This document shows, one piece after another, positions 49,691 to 61,100 of a stretch of DNA of 64,000 nt. The notes under the pieces were generated by a model that saw only the letters and a list, made by a program, of their open reading frames with translations, ran no database searches and was not told where the DNA came from. Source of the DNA: Gigaspora margarita (taxonomy: Eukaryota; Glomeromycota; Glomeromycetes; Diversisporales; Gigasporaceae); NCBI GenBank assembly GCA_009809945.1, contig WTPW01000158.1, positions 351,168 to 415,167 on the forward strand. The letters are read 5' to 3'. The position numbers and the translations under genes are program-made. Position 1 is the first letter of the stretch. The number at the start of each line of letters is the position of its first letter.

Positions 49691-50071
49691 ATTTTCGATA
49701 TAAACTACAATGGCTTATTAATATTTACATGATGCATATTGTGAGAGTGGTGGGTATTGGGTATACAGCTAAAAGCCACTAACATCACTACTATCTAATC
49801 AAACTAGTGTCTTTTAATTGTGCAAAACTCTTGAACCTTGAATTGGTATGCAAATAGGGGTGTAGTTGATTTAGTCTGGGTCTTGAGGTTCTTTTGGGGT
49901 CTTGGTCAAATGAAGATAAGTATTTCCAGGATTTTTTCCTCTGTTGGTGGTTCAAATGTTACTCTATTTATAATTCTTCTTTATTCTAGTCATAAAGGTT
50001 GAAAAGCACTAGGCCAATTATAAATATATTAATGATTATCACGTGATCAAGGGTGAACTTAGATGATCTAA
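49691..50071. other. Spacer, no gene recognised
   Basis: AT-rich with a slightly GC-richer stretch at 49740-49930; no repeat or coding signal that I can name. Confidence 0.5.
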
Positions 50072-50376
50072 TGGGTGGCAATTATTTCACCAGCAATCAC
50101 TTCACTGACATAACATTTCACCAACAATTATTCACTAAAAGTTCATTTTACTGACAGTTTATTTCACTCAAACCCATTTCACTAACAAAGTAATTCTGGT
50201 CATTGTTGTTAGCATCAGAGTAAATTAGGGTTAAAGTTAGTGTGATTTTTAAAAAAAAATTTGTTTGTGAAATGAGCTTTGGTGAAACAAACTATTGGTA
50301 AAATGAACTTGTCAGAGAAAATTTGTCAGTGAAATGTTATATCAATGAAGTGATTGTTGGCAAAATAATACAGACC
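50072..50376. mobile_element. Word-array hAT-like MITE (TTTCACTRACA words, TTAGGG-like core)
   Basis: 305 bp flanked by a perfect 8-bp duplication TGATCTAA (50064-50071 and 50377-50384). Left arm: seven words like ATTTCACTGACATAAC, ATTTCACCAACAATT and TTTTACTGACAG. Right arm: seven inverted words (GTCAGTGAAATG, TTGGTGAAACAAAC, TTGTTGGC). The core at 50215-50245 reads gtaaattagggttaaagtta. Confidence 0.85.
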
Positions 50377-50599
50377 TGATCTAACAATGGAATGGAATAA
50401 TTGCTAGATAAATCAGATAATAAAGGTTTAATTGATTTATATTTATATATAAAAGGTGATTAACATGATCTTTCTTTCTTTAACTGGGTTATACTAAACA
50501 GAATTCAACTTTACTTAAAATAATAAATATTCTACAGGCAAAAGGTAAATTCAATAAGCAATTTATTATGGCAATTTTGGGTTAAAGAGAAACTTTCTC

Positions 50600-50818
50600 A
50601 GAGCTAAAACTTTTACTCTTATTTCAATACAAATTAATTAACCTTAACTACTTACTGTAATAGCAAGAAAATTCAGTAAGAGAATTTTTTATAATAATTT
50701 ATGATAAAATCATAATAATTTCATTGCATATTAACTCAACCCATAACTACATACTAAATATCAAGTAAGTTTGTAACAGAATTTTTTATGATAAATTCTT
50801 GTTAATTCCAATACAAAC
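50600..50818 (+). repeat. Satellite remnant, forward orientation
   Basis: Two to three units (aatacaaattaattaacctt, cttactgtaatagcaag, ttgtaacagaattttttatg). Confidence 0.7.
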
Positions 50819-50821
50819 TAA

Positions 50822-51069
50822 GGTGAGACCAACTGGATTCTGTATTTTACATTATCTCCTCTTTCCTCTGGAAGGGAGGAGGGGGTGGTAAAATTTTAAA
50901 AAAATTTTTTTTTAGAAAAAATTTTTTTAGAATTGTTCTGTGCTGTATAAAATTTTTTGAAATATCCCATAGCCCTATGTATATTTGTATAATTTTTTTT
51001 ACTATGAGGAAGAGGGAGGGATTCTGAGTAAAAGGGCAATGTAAAACACAGAATCTAGTTAGTCTTGCC
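50822..51069. mobile_element. Harbinger-like MITE in the satellite (TAA duplication)
   Basis: 248 bp with TIRs GGTGAGACCAACTGGATTCT and, inverted, GGCAAGACTAACTAGATTCT, each followed by GT(A/G)TTTTACATT. Flanked by TAA (50819-50821 and 51070-51072); the restored site aaacTAActtaac matches ordinary satellite units. Confidence 0.85.
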
Positions 51070-51072
51070 TAA

Positions 51073-51690
51073 CTTAACTTTTTTATTATTACTAAAGTTT
51101 TTTAACATAATTTTTTATAGCAATTTATAACAAAAACTACAATAATTTTGAAGAGAAAATATAAAAAATTGTTCAAAAAAAACAATTTTCTTGCAAACAA
51201 TTGATCAGAATTATGTGTTTTTGTTACTATTTGTTTTGTCTTTATGAGATGAATCAAATAGCACCAAAATTACATAATTCTGATTAATTGTTTGTGAGTT
51301 AATTAATTTTTGGAAAGAATTTTTATACATTAATTTTATTCTTTACAGTAATTCATAAAAAAAATTACATAATGTAAATGCAGACTAACTCAACTTTAAT
51401 TATATCAGTGTTTTGGACAAAACTCAAATTTGCAAATCAAATTGGGTAAAACTAATTTATTGGGTTTCAGACTTATAGGAAAAAATAAAAATTCCTTGGA
51501 CCAAAACATTTTAGATCTGAAAATTAGTATTTCTAAAACACAGAATCAAAAGAAATTTGATGCAACTAACTCATCTACATACTCTAGTCACAACAAAAGT
51601 AAGTTTTATTTCAGCTTTTTGCAATAACTCAATATCAATTAGAATCATTTTGTTTTCTAATTTAGACCAAATCTTATAGAAGTTTCAATA
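51073..51690. other. Mixed satellite debris and AT-rich spacer
   Basis: Weak satellite words at 51340-51410; otherwise AT-rich. The 65-codon ORF at 51430-51627 has no known motif. Confidence 0.4.
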
Positions 51691-52050
51691 ATTCAAATAC
51701 TAATTGATTCAACCTTAACTAATAGTATTACTGGATGAGTAATTTCTGTAACAGAATTTTTACAATAAATCACAATAGTACAGTCAACTCTTTCTATCAA
51801 ACCCTTGAGTTTGGCCAAAAACAAATGTTCACTATAAAAATTACTATATTATCTTAAAAAACAATAGCTTTTTTTATACTGAACTATTAAGAACTTTAAA
51901 AATTTGAGTTCATTATATCCAGAGTTCATTATAATAAAGTTTGTTATATCCAGAGTTGACTGTATCACAATAATTTGGATACAAACCAACTTAACCACAT
52001 ACTGGAATAGCAAGTAAGTTCTGTAACAAAGATTTTGCAATAACCTGCAA
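51691..52050 (+). repeat. Satellite remnant with a nested TA-flanked MITE
   Basis: Units on both sides of the element 51781-51962 (aatttctgtaacagaattt before; acaaaccaacttaaccacat and agtaagttctgtaaca after). Confidence 0.75.
51781..51962. mobile_element. Tc1/mariner-like MITE (CAGTCAACTCT ends)
   Basis: 182 bp with CAGTCAACTCT at one end and AGAGTTGACTG at the other, flanked by TA (51779-51780 and 51963-51964). Inner repeat: attatatccagagtt occurs twice near the right end. Its end resembles CAGTCAGACCTCT of 29428-30172. Confidence 0.85.
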
Positions 52051-52126
52051 TTGTGATAATTTCACAAAAAATTAAACTAATTTAAAATTAACAGCTCAGA
52101 TATTAAAGAAATTATAAAAGTAATGT

Positions 52127-52279
52127 CTTGGGTCATTAGTCATTAGTGGATTGATCCCTGATAGTAATAACAGAAATATATGACTATCCTAATCAGCTGT
52201 GTAAGCAGCTGATCGGTATTAGTCTTGAATTTCTGTTATTACTATCAAGGATCAATCCACTAATACTTGTGACCAAAGA
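52127..52279. mobile_element. Near-perfect hairpin element of about 150 bp
   Basis: Two arms of about 70 bp: attagtggattgatccctga with tagtaataacagaaat, and the inverse in the right arm, centred on cagctgtgtaagcagctg (about 52197). Arms differ at few positions. Outer ends ttgggtca / tgaccaaa. Foldback MITE; target duplication uncertain. Confidence 0.75.
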
Positions 52280-52331
52280 TATTAAATAATAAATATCTGT
52301 TCTCTTTTATGACATAATAGCACTATTTTAT

Positions 52332-53262
52332 TTTATTTTATTTTTCTATTTTTTTTAGTATAATGCTACCTACTTTGGCTATATGGTTCTATTGAATATT
52401 TATGATATTTGTTACATTGATGAGTATACAACTAGCCACATGTGCACTTTTGGTACCTAATTTAAGTAGTCTTATCAAAGGTTCTACACTAGCTGCTATA
52501 CCTGCAAACCAACTACAGGACCTGCCTATTCAAAACACGCTGATCCATGCTTCATCTATTAATATTTACCTATTAATCAACTTATATTATGGCTTCTGGG
52601 ATTATTTGCAATAGCCTACTAGCCTTAGAGCTACTTTACCCTTATAGAAATTGCTAGCTACACTAAGTATGTGTCCTATATTGTATATCTAGATAGTTTT
52701 CAAAAACTGGACACCATGGCATTAACAGGACCCCAAAATATACATATATAGGTCAGGTTAATTATAGGGTTACTAAAAAAGGAAAGATCTGCAGAAAAAC
52801 TTCAAAAATAAGCAAAAAATTACTATAAATAGAAAAGATCTGCATAAAAAACCTCAAAAATAAGCAAACTCATACCTGACCTATCTATGTATATTTCGGG
52901 GTCCTGCATTAACCAATACTTGCAGTTAGTGATTATTTTTAAACTACTATAGTTTCCTACACTGCCCTTATAAGGTTTATTCTGACTCCAGCACTGATCT
53001 TCTTTTGGTAGCACTATCAAAGATCTTTACTACCTCCTTACTTGGGACTTGCCAAACAGGTTTCTATTACTCCAGTTTTCTGAATTTGACTATGTAATGG
53101 GTATACAAATGCCTGAAAGCTCCTATTCAAAATATATCCAACTAGTCGATAAGCCACAGTTTCTGCTACACAGGTCTATTTTCAAAATGTCACTAGTGGG
53201 ATTCAAACAATCAACCTGCCACTTGGGATGACAACTGACAACTTCTCTAAGTTGCCACACCC
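52332..53262 (-). mobile_element. SINE-like retroposon with tRNA-derived head
   Basis: On the minus strand the 5' end near 53262 has a Pol III-like layout: GGGGTGTGGCAACTTAGAG (A-box-like) and, about 50 nt on, GTTTGAATCCC, a good B box. The 3' end is a plus-strand T-rich tail at 52332-52373. Net length without the inner MITE is about 745 bp, long for a SINE. The 3' part matches the truncated copy at 550-864. No target duplication could be fixed. It may be two fused elements. Confidence 0.55.
52726..52906. mobile_element. MITE with CAGGACCCC ends nested in the SINE-like element
   Basis: 181 bp with TIRs CAGGACCCCAAAATATACAT and, inverted, CAGGACCCCGAAATATACAT, continuing in taggtcaggt. Flanked by CATTAA (52720-52725 and 52907-52912). 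Inside, aaagatctgca...aataagcaaa occurs twice in direct orientation. Superfamily not assigned. Confidence 0.85.
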
Positions 53263-53446
53263 CTAATATGAATAATATTTACAAAAATAAAATCAGGTAT
53301 TTACTTAATAAAACTTTGTATAATAAAAATGAGCTATTTTCTAGTATGCTAAGGTTTATTTTGTTCATGTTTAAATTATCAGTGCAGGTAGTATCAGTAT
53401 ATATTGATAAGTTAATTGAACTAAATATACTGAAATCTAATTGCTA

Positions 53447-53505
53447 CCACATGGCTGATCATACTGGCCCTGCACAGCATTACATGCTACGCAGCTATCT
53501 TATCA
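53447..53505. repeat. Short shared segment, outer edge of the ABCC duplication at copy B
   Basis: Matches 2700-2752 (tactggccctgc, gctacgcagctatctta), placing the duplication edge at or beyond this point. Confidence 0.55.
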
Positions 53506-53646
53506 TTAGATAAATCATGCACAAATAGATAAATTATGCACAAATATAATCTGAGTCATATACAAATATTAAAAAATATAATAAATTTATTATTACACAG
53601 ATTTTTAACAAATTAGTTAAAACTTTTAACTGGTATTAGTTATAAT

Positions 53647-53947
53647 TAGGATTTCTCAAACTCAAATCAAATCAAATATTAGGCATATTTGAATTTGATC
53701 AGATCAAATAATCCTTGATTTGAATTTGATTTGATTAAAAATTTTGTATTTGAATTTGATTTGATCTAAAATTTTTTAAAATTTAACTAATAAATTTTTT
53801 AAACCAAATTAAATGTTTCAAATATTTAATCAAATCAAATCAAATATTTATCAATTTGAATTTGATTTGATTTGAAAATTTTGTATTTGAATTTGATTTG
53901 AAATCAAATATTTGATCAAATCAATCAAATCAAATTGCAGAGCCCTA
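53647..53947. mobile_element. Word-array hAT-like MITE (ATTTGAATTTGAT words)
   Basis: 301 bp with ends TAGGATTTCTCAAA and, inverted, TAGGGCTCTGCAA, flanked by gttataat (53639-53646) and gttacaat (53948-53955), an 8-bp duplication with one difference. The body is almost only AATTTGATTTGAT and ATCAAATCAAAT words in opposing arms. Confidence 0.85.
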
Positions 53948-53955
53948 GTTACAAT

Positions 53956-54610
53956 TATGACTAGTTGTAACTGGTTATAACCTTTATCAGTTCTAAATAT
54001 AATCTCTTTTATTAGTAACTGCATATATAAAAATTTTATTTACTTTTTTATAAATAAATTTGTTATATCTGTCTTATAGTAACTCTCATGAGTATTATTT
54101 AGAAGAATGGTCTAAATTAAGCTTAATTTAGACCAAAATTAAAATTGCATCTCTTAGCATTATTTTGCAAAAATATAGTAAAAGCTTTATAATATACTAA
54201 TAACATATATTATAAAATCATTATTTGTATTCTTGGTTTTAGTGTGACTGTGTTGCACAGCTACCTTATGTGTAACTTATGAAAATATTGAAATAAGTAT
54301 ATTATCATTTTGTAGATAATGTAGACAATAATTTTATTAATAATTTCACTAATTTTTAATAGTTTTAATAGGCTCATTTATCAATAGTTTTATTTAGTAT
54401 TAGTTGTAAAAATAGTAAGTTTTTATATAAAGCCAATGAGCTCTTATAATAAAGTAATGTACTTTGTCCAATATATTTATTAATAGGCAATTACTTTTTG
54501 TACACTAGTGTATAAACATAATATAAATGAATGTAAATAAGCATAAAATAATTAGACATTTTATAATAGAACATAATCTGATTAGCAAAAAATAAAGTCC
54601 TTTTCTTTTT
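53956..54610. other. AT-rich spacer, no gene recognised
   Basis: No coding, no clear repeat ends. It lies between the hAT-like MITE and the aligned 3' flank of ABCC copy B, and has no match beside copy A. Confidence 0.5.
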
Positions 54611-55120
54611 TATTATTAAATTAAATTTCAATTTCTAGAAAAATTATAGACAGTAATATGATAAATAAAATTGATCGTTCTTGAGATACCTTTAAAATCT
54701 TTAATTATTCACAGTCAAACTTGCGACTCCTTTTGAAACTTACAAATAATTAATAATTAATAAGAACAATAGAGCTAATAGGAATAATAAAGATCTCGAT
54801 ACAATAGTAAGCATCCAAGCGACTTAAATGATTGTACCATTTCTGGTTCAAGTCCAAATATTGTTGTCGTCCAAAATATCATTGGTACGGCAAAATCAAG
54901 CCCATTATCAAGTAAATAATATCAATTACAGTATATAGAGCAAAATAATTGTAAAATTCAATGTTGTTAGGGTTTATAGCTTGTCCAAGCTTTGACCGAC
55001 TATAGTCTCGAACTGTAATGGGAATCGTGATAAAACATTGAAAAGGCAAGTACATTTTCGTGCTGCGAGTTTGGTCTAGCCATGATTAATATATGATCAA
55101 TTCTTTGTTCACAATTAAAA

Positions 55121-58100
55121 TTAATTTCTATAATTTGATTTGGCAATAGCCAATAAATCTTCAAATTCATTACTTTGCATGCACATCTCTCTAAACTTAG
55201 ATTCTGGATTTTGTAAGAGATTATATGGATGGTCGGATTCAATAATAATTCCATAATCTATTCCGATAGTAAAAATGATTAGTACATAGCTCATTAGCAA
55301 ATAGAATGAATAAATAGTTAAATATGACATATGTAAATACCCAATACTAAAATTCTGTCATAATTAATAACAGTCCTCAAGCGATGTGCAATACAAAGCA
55401 AAGTCGAATCTTTGAATTCTTCACATATTATTTTCTGGATCTTGTTGTCGGTTTCGAGGTCTAAATTAGCAGTTGCTTCATCCAAAATAATAACTTTGGA
55501 ATTATTAGCCAATGCTCTAGCTAACATAATTAATTGTCGTTGTCCGTGGCTTAGATTACAACCCCCTTCCTTAATAATTGTATCCAGTGTTAATAGATTA
55601 ACATTACTGTTACACTCTTGATTAGTGGAAGTGTGCTCCTCGTTCAAGTGAGCTTTTCGAAGCACTTCCCATAGTTCATGATCATTATGTACATCAGAAA
55701 GGTCGATATTATTTCTAATAAATTATAATTTTTTTGTATTTAAAAATAAAGCAATGTAAATAGATGTTTTTTGTATCATTTTCAAATGGCAGTTAAAGTT
55801 ACCTTAAAGTTCCATTAAAAAGTGTTGGATTCTGAGGTATTATAGAAATCTTCTTTCTTAAATAGGACAAGCCAATATTTAAAATATCAACATCATCTAT
55901 TTTTATTTGACCACAAGTCGGAATCACAGTTCTGAAAATAGATTTAACCAGAGTAGACTTTCCAGATCCTAACATATAATGACGAAACGGAGACATTTAA
56001 TGCGAAAAAATTTTTTTTAAATCCTTGAAGAAAAAATTATACTGTAAACTCAAATACCAGTTTTACCAACGATTCCAATTTTTTCTCCAGCAGAAACACA
56101 AAATGAAATGCCTCTTAGTATAAGAGGGCTCTCATTAGAATATTGCACTTTAAGGTTTTTCACTTCAATTTTACCCTCTGTAGGCCATTCTTCAAGACTC
56201 TCGTTTGTATTAAAATCTTCTTCTTCTAATTTTAAATATTCCTCGATTCTCTCAACTAAAGGGTTTAAAATTTAATACACACATTAATTAATAAATATTA
56301 ACAACATGGATAAAGCAAGATTACCTGAATTCATGTTCATTTCAACCACTGTAAATGTATTAATAATCTGAATGATATGATTACTAAATTTTATNGTATT
56401 TATAAATGTNAATCCGGCAAAANCAGGATCNATTTCNTTNGAAAAAAGATCATNAATAATNANAGCTCCAATAATAANCATNAATAGACCTCCTGCAAAA
56501 CTTGAATAAACATGTAAACATTGGTTGCATGCCCAATTCATTATAATTGGTCGATTATAAAGATCTATAAGATTCCATAAATTTTTATTAAATCTTTCTT
56601 TGGCACCAAATGCTCGTATTATAGATCCACCCTCAATAGCCTTTTCAAATGAATAAGCATTAGTAAAATGATAAAAATGTTTATATTCATAATAAAAATT
56701 AAAATAAATATTACATTCTCAAATGCAGCATATATTGGAGACCTATTGACTGATTCCAGACCTATATAATCATGTATTTATTATGGTAACATTATTAATT
56801 AATAAACTTGAATTAAACTAGATTATATTATTCACGCTTTAATTCTCTCGACGTAGAAATATAAAGAATTCCAATTATCATATATGTTGCCGTAATGACA
56901 GTACATGCTGTAAAAAACTTAAATCCCCGAATAGAAATGATTATAATCGTAAATATTACGGAAATGCATGAATGGATAAAAGATTCTATGTTAAGAGGTA
57001 ATATTTGATCTATCAATTCCATGTCTTTAGAAAACCTATTCATAATTCTCCCTTTAAAATAGATTAAGTTAGAAATGAAGTTTAATTCGATAAAAATTTA
57101 AATAAAAAAAATTTTATATTACCTATTGGAGTTGTATCGCAAAATTTAATTGTAGCGAATAAAATTTTGTTTAGCAGATTATTATGTAATTTTTTGGAAG
57201 CTTTTAAAGTACAAATTATCATGAAGTATGATTTAAAGATCATTAACAAAATTTTTAATAATCCAAATAGCGCATAAATACTGAGATAAAAATTGACGCT
57301 TTTGGATTTATGTGATAAATATTGCAAGCTATTCGTGATGAAATCAGGCAAAAGAGGATTGGGCAAAAAAATTTGATTGTCATTATCGTAAACTTTGGTC
57401 CATTTACGAATCCATAAATCTAAAAATAATCAAGTCGGTCAATATTATCATTATTATTGACATTGTTGAGCATAACTGTAATTAAAATAACAAACCTTGA
57501 AAAGTTTGAATGGACTGTGAAGATATGAAAAATATAGCTATTAATATCCAAAAAATGCCAGAAGCTTTTAAATAGGTCATATAGACATTAAATTTGACCC
57601 GGCCTTCAGCCTTTGCTTCTTCTTTAATCAATTTATTAGAGTTTTCGATATCTGGTGATTCTTCATATTCGGACTCTTTGAAATTGGGATTTGATTTTTC
57701 TGTATCAAAATATTTTTTATTCTTTATCATGCCATCCTTCATAAAAATTTTTAAGGCAGCGCCATTAAAGTTATTACGATGCGTAACAAATATACGAGTT
57801 TTATTTTTCATCAAGTCACTCATTAAGCATTGTTCATATATATAGTTTTGTGTGCATGAGTCGACAGCTTTATATGACAAATATAAATTTCAGTATTTAT
57901 AAAACTACACAAATATGATCTATTAAAAAATTTACCAGATAAGCAATCGTCCAAAATAATGATATCATAGTTTGAATAAATGGCTCTAGCTAAAGCAATT
58001 CCTTTTGTAAAGAATTCAAATGTAAGTAGACAACTCAATTATGCCAAAATTTGCAACAATCAGATTATCGTTTCCCTTTTAGTACCCGTTGTGACAAGAT

Positions 58101-61100
58101 TTTTTACATAGTGAAAATTAAAGTTCACGTGTATTGTATGATAATATAAATAGTATTTTAAAGGTTGATCTATAATATTTGTCACCCGGGTGCTGGAAAA
58201 CAGTACATTTTATTTAAATTTGGTATGCTTACGTTGTTTCTGACCATCACTGAGTGTAACTCCTCTTTCTCCGATTTCTGTTTTATCACCAAAAGTAAAA
58301 TTTGAAACATCTCTATCAAGATTGCATATACGTAAAATTTTATAATATTTTCTAGAAATAAATTCTGAGCCAAATAGAATATTATTTCTTATGGTTCCAT
58401 TTTGAAGCCATGCTAAAAAAAAAAATATCAAATTTCTAAGCAATTAATAATGGTATGCAAGTAATCAAGATTAAAACTTACCAGCTTGGGAAACGTATGC
58501 TACTTCATCAATTGGACAATGTACAGAGCCATTAAGACATTTCATTTCTCCCAGCAGTGCTTTCAATAAAGCAGACTTTCCACAACCAGTTGGACCATGG
58601 ATTAATGATAGTTTTCCAAGCGGAAAAAGGACGTCCAGCTTGTTCAATACGAAGCTATTTGAAGCATTTGGCCATTGAAAAGTGGCATTAATAAACCCAA
58701 TGTTTCCATTGTTTTGAACCGAAGGATTTTGAACAATTTCCGATTTTTTAAGAAAGTTTTCGACTCGAGAAATTGAAACATGTGCTATAATAAATCATAA
58801 AAATTTATTAAGCATCTGGCATACCAAGAAATCAAAGAAAACTATTTTTAGATACATACCTTGAATTAAGCAAATAATCTGATATGGTAAATTACCAAAA
58901 GCTTTTTGAAGATTCCCGCATACAGCAATAGCCGCAAAGGCAATAGAGACAGTCAATTTCTTAACATAAAAAATTTGAATAAATTTCAATTTTGAGTGAT
59001 ACAATAACAACTAATAAATGATGTATCTAGTAAAATAATTACATTTTCAGTGTATACAAGGCGAATGCAGGTAGAATCATAAGGAAAGGCAGACTGGCCC
59101 ATAAAACATCCATATAGATGGATTTTTGCATACGATCATTGAGCGTATTTAACTCAAAATCGCGAGCTTCCACAATATTTTTACGAAAATATTCTTCTCT
59201 TGCAAATAGTTTGACGTCTCGAATAGATTGTAGCAGCTGTTGATTCGGTAAATTAGTTCCAAAAAGAGTAAATCATATAATATTAAACAGCATTTATCGT
59301 TAATCCCAACCTCGTTTATCACCTCTATACGTTTATCAGTTGCTTTCATGAGACATTCATGAATAGTTTTATATCCCTAAAATTATAATTACAATTGCTT
59401 AATGAAACATTTTTTGCGTAAAGTTTAATTGTTTTATGCTTATTTACCTGTGTGGTCCAAATAATAACGATTAGAACTAATAAAAATAGGATAATACTTC
59501 TAAAAATAGATACACCGAGCAGAATATACAAGGAATATATGGAAACAATGATTTGCATAGGACAGGAATATACTGAAAAAGTAATTATAGTGTTAATGGA
59601 AAATTGAATTTTACTAAAAGAAGATCCAATACTTACGATATAAAAAATTTCCAATCATTGATGAAACTTTTTGTGCATCAACGCTCATAAGATCGGTAAT
59701 TTTTCCTTTTTCTTCTCCATCCATCTCTTTCTTCTCCATCAATTTTCGATGCACTTCACTAGTAATGATCGTCTATATCAATTAGATTTATAAATGTTAC
59801 TGCAATTATTTTTAACACATGACGATTTGTCAACTCAATATACCTGGCATCTGTTGGCTATTTGTCGTCCAATATATTGTGCTTGTTGTAAAAGTAAATT
59901 TGACGCTACTTTAATAAGAGGTAGTGCACAAACATATAAGAAAGCAGTCGAATGAGGTTCATTATGTTGTGGATATTTTTCGATATATCGCAAGAATTTT
60001 TCAAAAAGTAATGGTGTAATTAAAAAATCAACAAAAATCCAAGCTACGGCGCAAATGAATTGAATAAGAAGATATTTCCAAAAAGAAAAGAAAAACGAAT
60101 TTAGGAGCGAATATTTTCGATTTTTATTATAAACGTTTATGACGTTTTCGGTTTTGAGAGAATTTTGTAATTCGGGAACATCTTCATATGCAAGAGTTTG
60201 TTTATAACCCGTAATGATCAATGGAATAACCCATGAAAATGTCAAACTTCTGGGACAAAAATTTATTTCAGGCATTAAGTTTCGATCCTTCGAATTACGA
60301 ATTAAAATGAAATCAGAATGAGTATTTTGTTAATGCATCGTATATTATTATGATGCGAGCACACTAAAAGTCAGTCTGATTATACCGACATCTTGATATA
60401 ATGACATAATACTGTAGTAAAATCCTTTTATACCGACATTTTTTTCAATATTATAAACATATTGAAATTTTTTACGACTGTCTCAAAAATGTCGATATAA
60501 CCAGAGAAACGTGTAGTTATTTAATGATTTGTGATATGCTGAAATCTTATGGCTATTTATATGAACAATGTGGTCTTGCATGTTGCATGGAATGGAATGT
60601 GTAGCATTGTATATAAAACCGTAGATTTGAATAGTGTTGAGACCAGAACTACGCTTGGTTGGCACACATTGACATGAGAAAGATTTGTGAATTTACGTGT
60701 AATTACATGCCAAAGTCTGTGCAATAAAACTGTAAGATCTGAATCTTCTACATCTAACCAATTCTATAAATCACGTTCAAATCCGCTAAGTAACTTTTCT
60801 CATAGGTATCAGTCGTGAAGTTTTATGCTAGATAAAGTATTGCAGCTTCCAAAAAAAAGTTGTACCCTAAAACAGAAACTTTGTAGAATTTAAGGTGTTC
60901 GCACCATAATGATATCAAATGTATGTAATTTACCTCATTATAAATAGGTCCTAATAGCAGCACCAAAATGAATAATAGACCAACACTAAGCAACATCAAG
61001 AAATATTCTAGGTTGATATTTCCGCCAAATATTAGACAGTGCCAAAAAAGATTTGCTACAGCAGCAATTAATGAGAATAAATACAGTATTTTTAAATGAA

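Noticed and set aside
53268-53513. 81-codon ORF near 53.3-53.5 kb
   Set aside because: Its C-terminal half lies in the repeat shared with 2700-2752 and no protein motif is visible.
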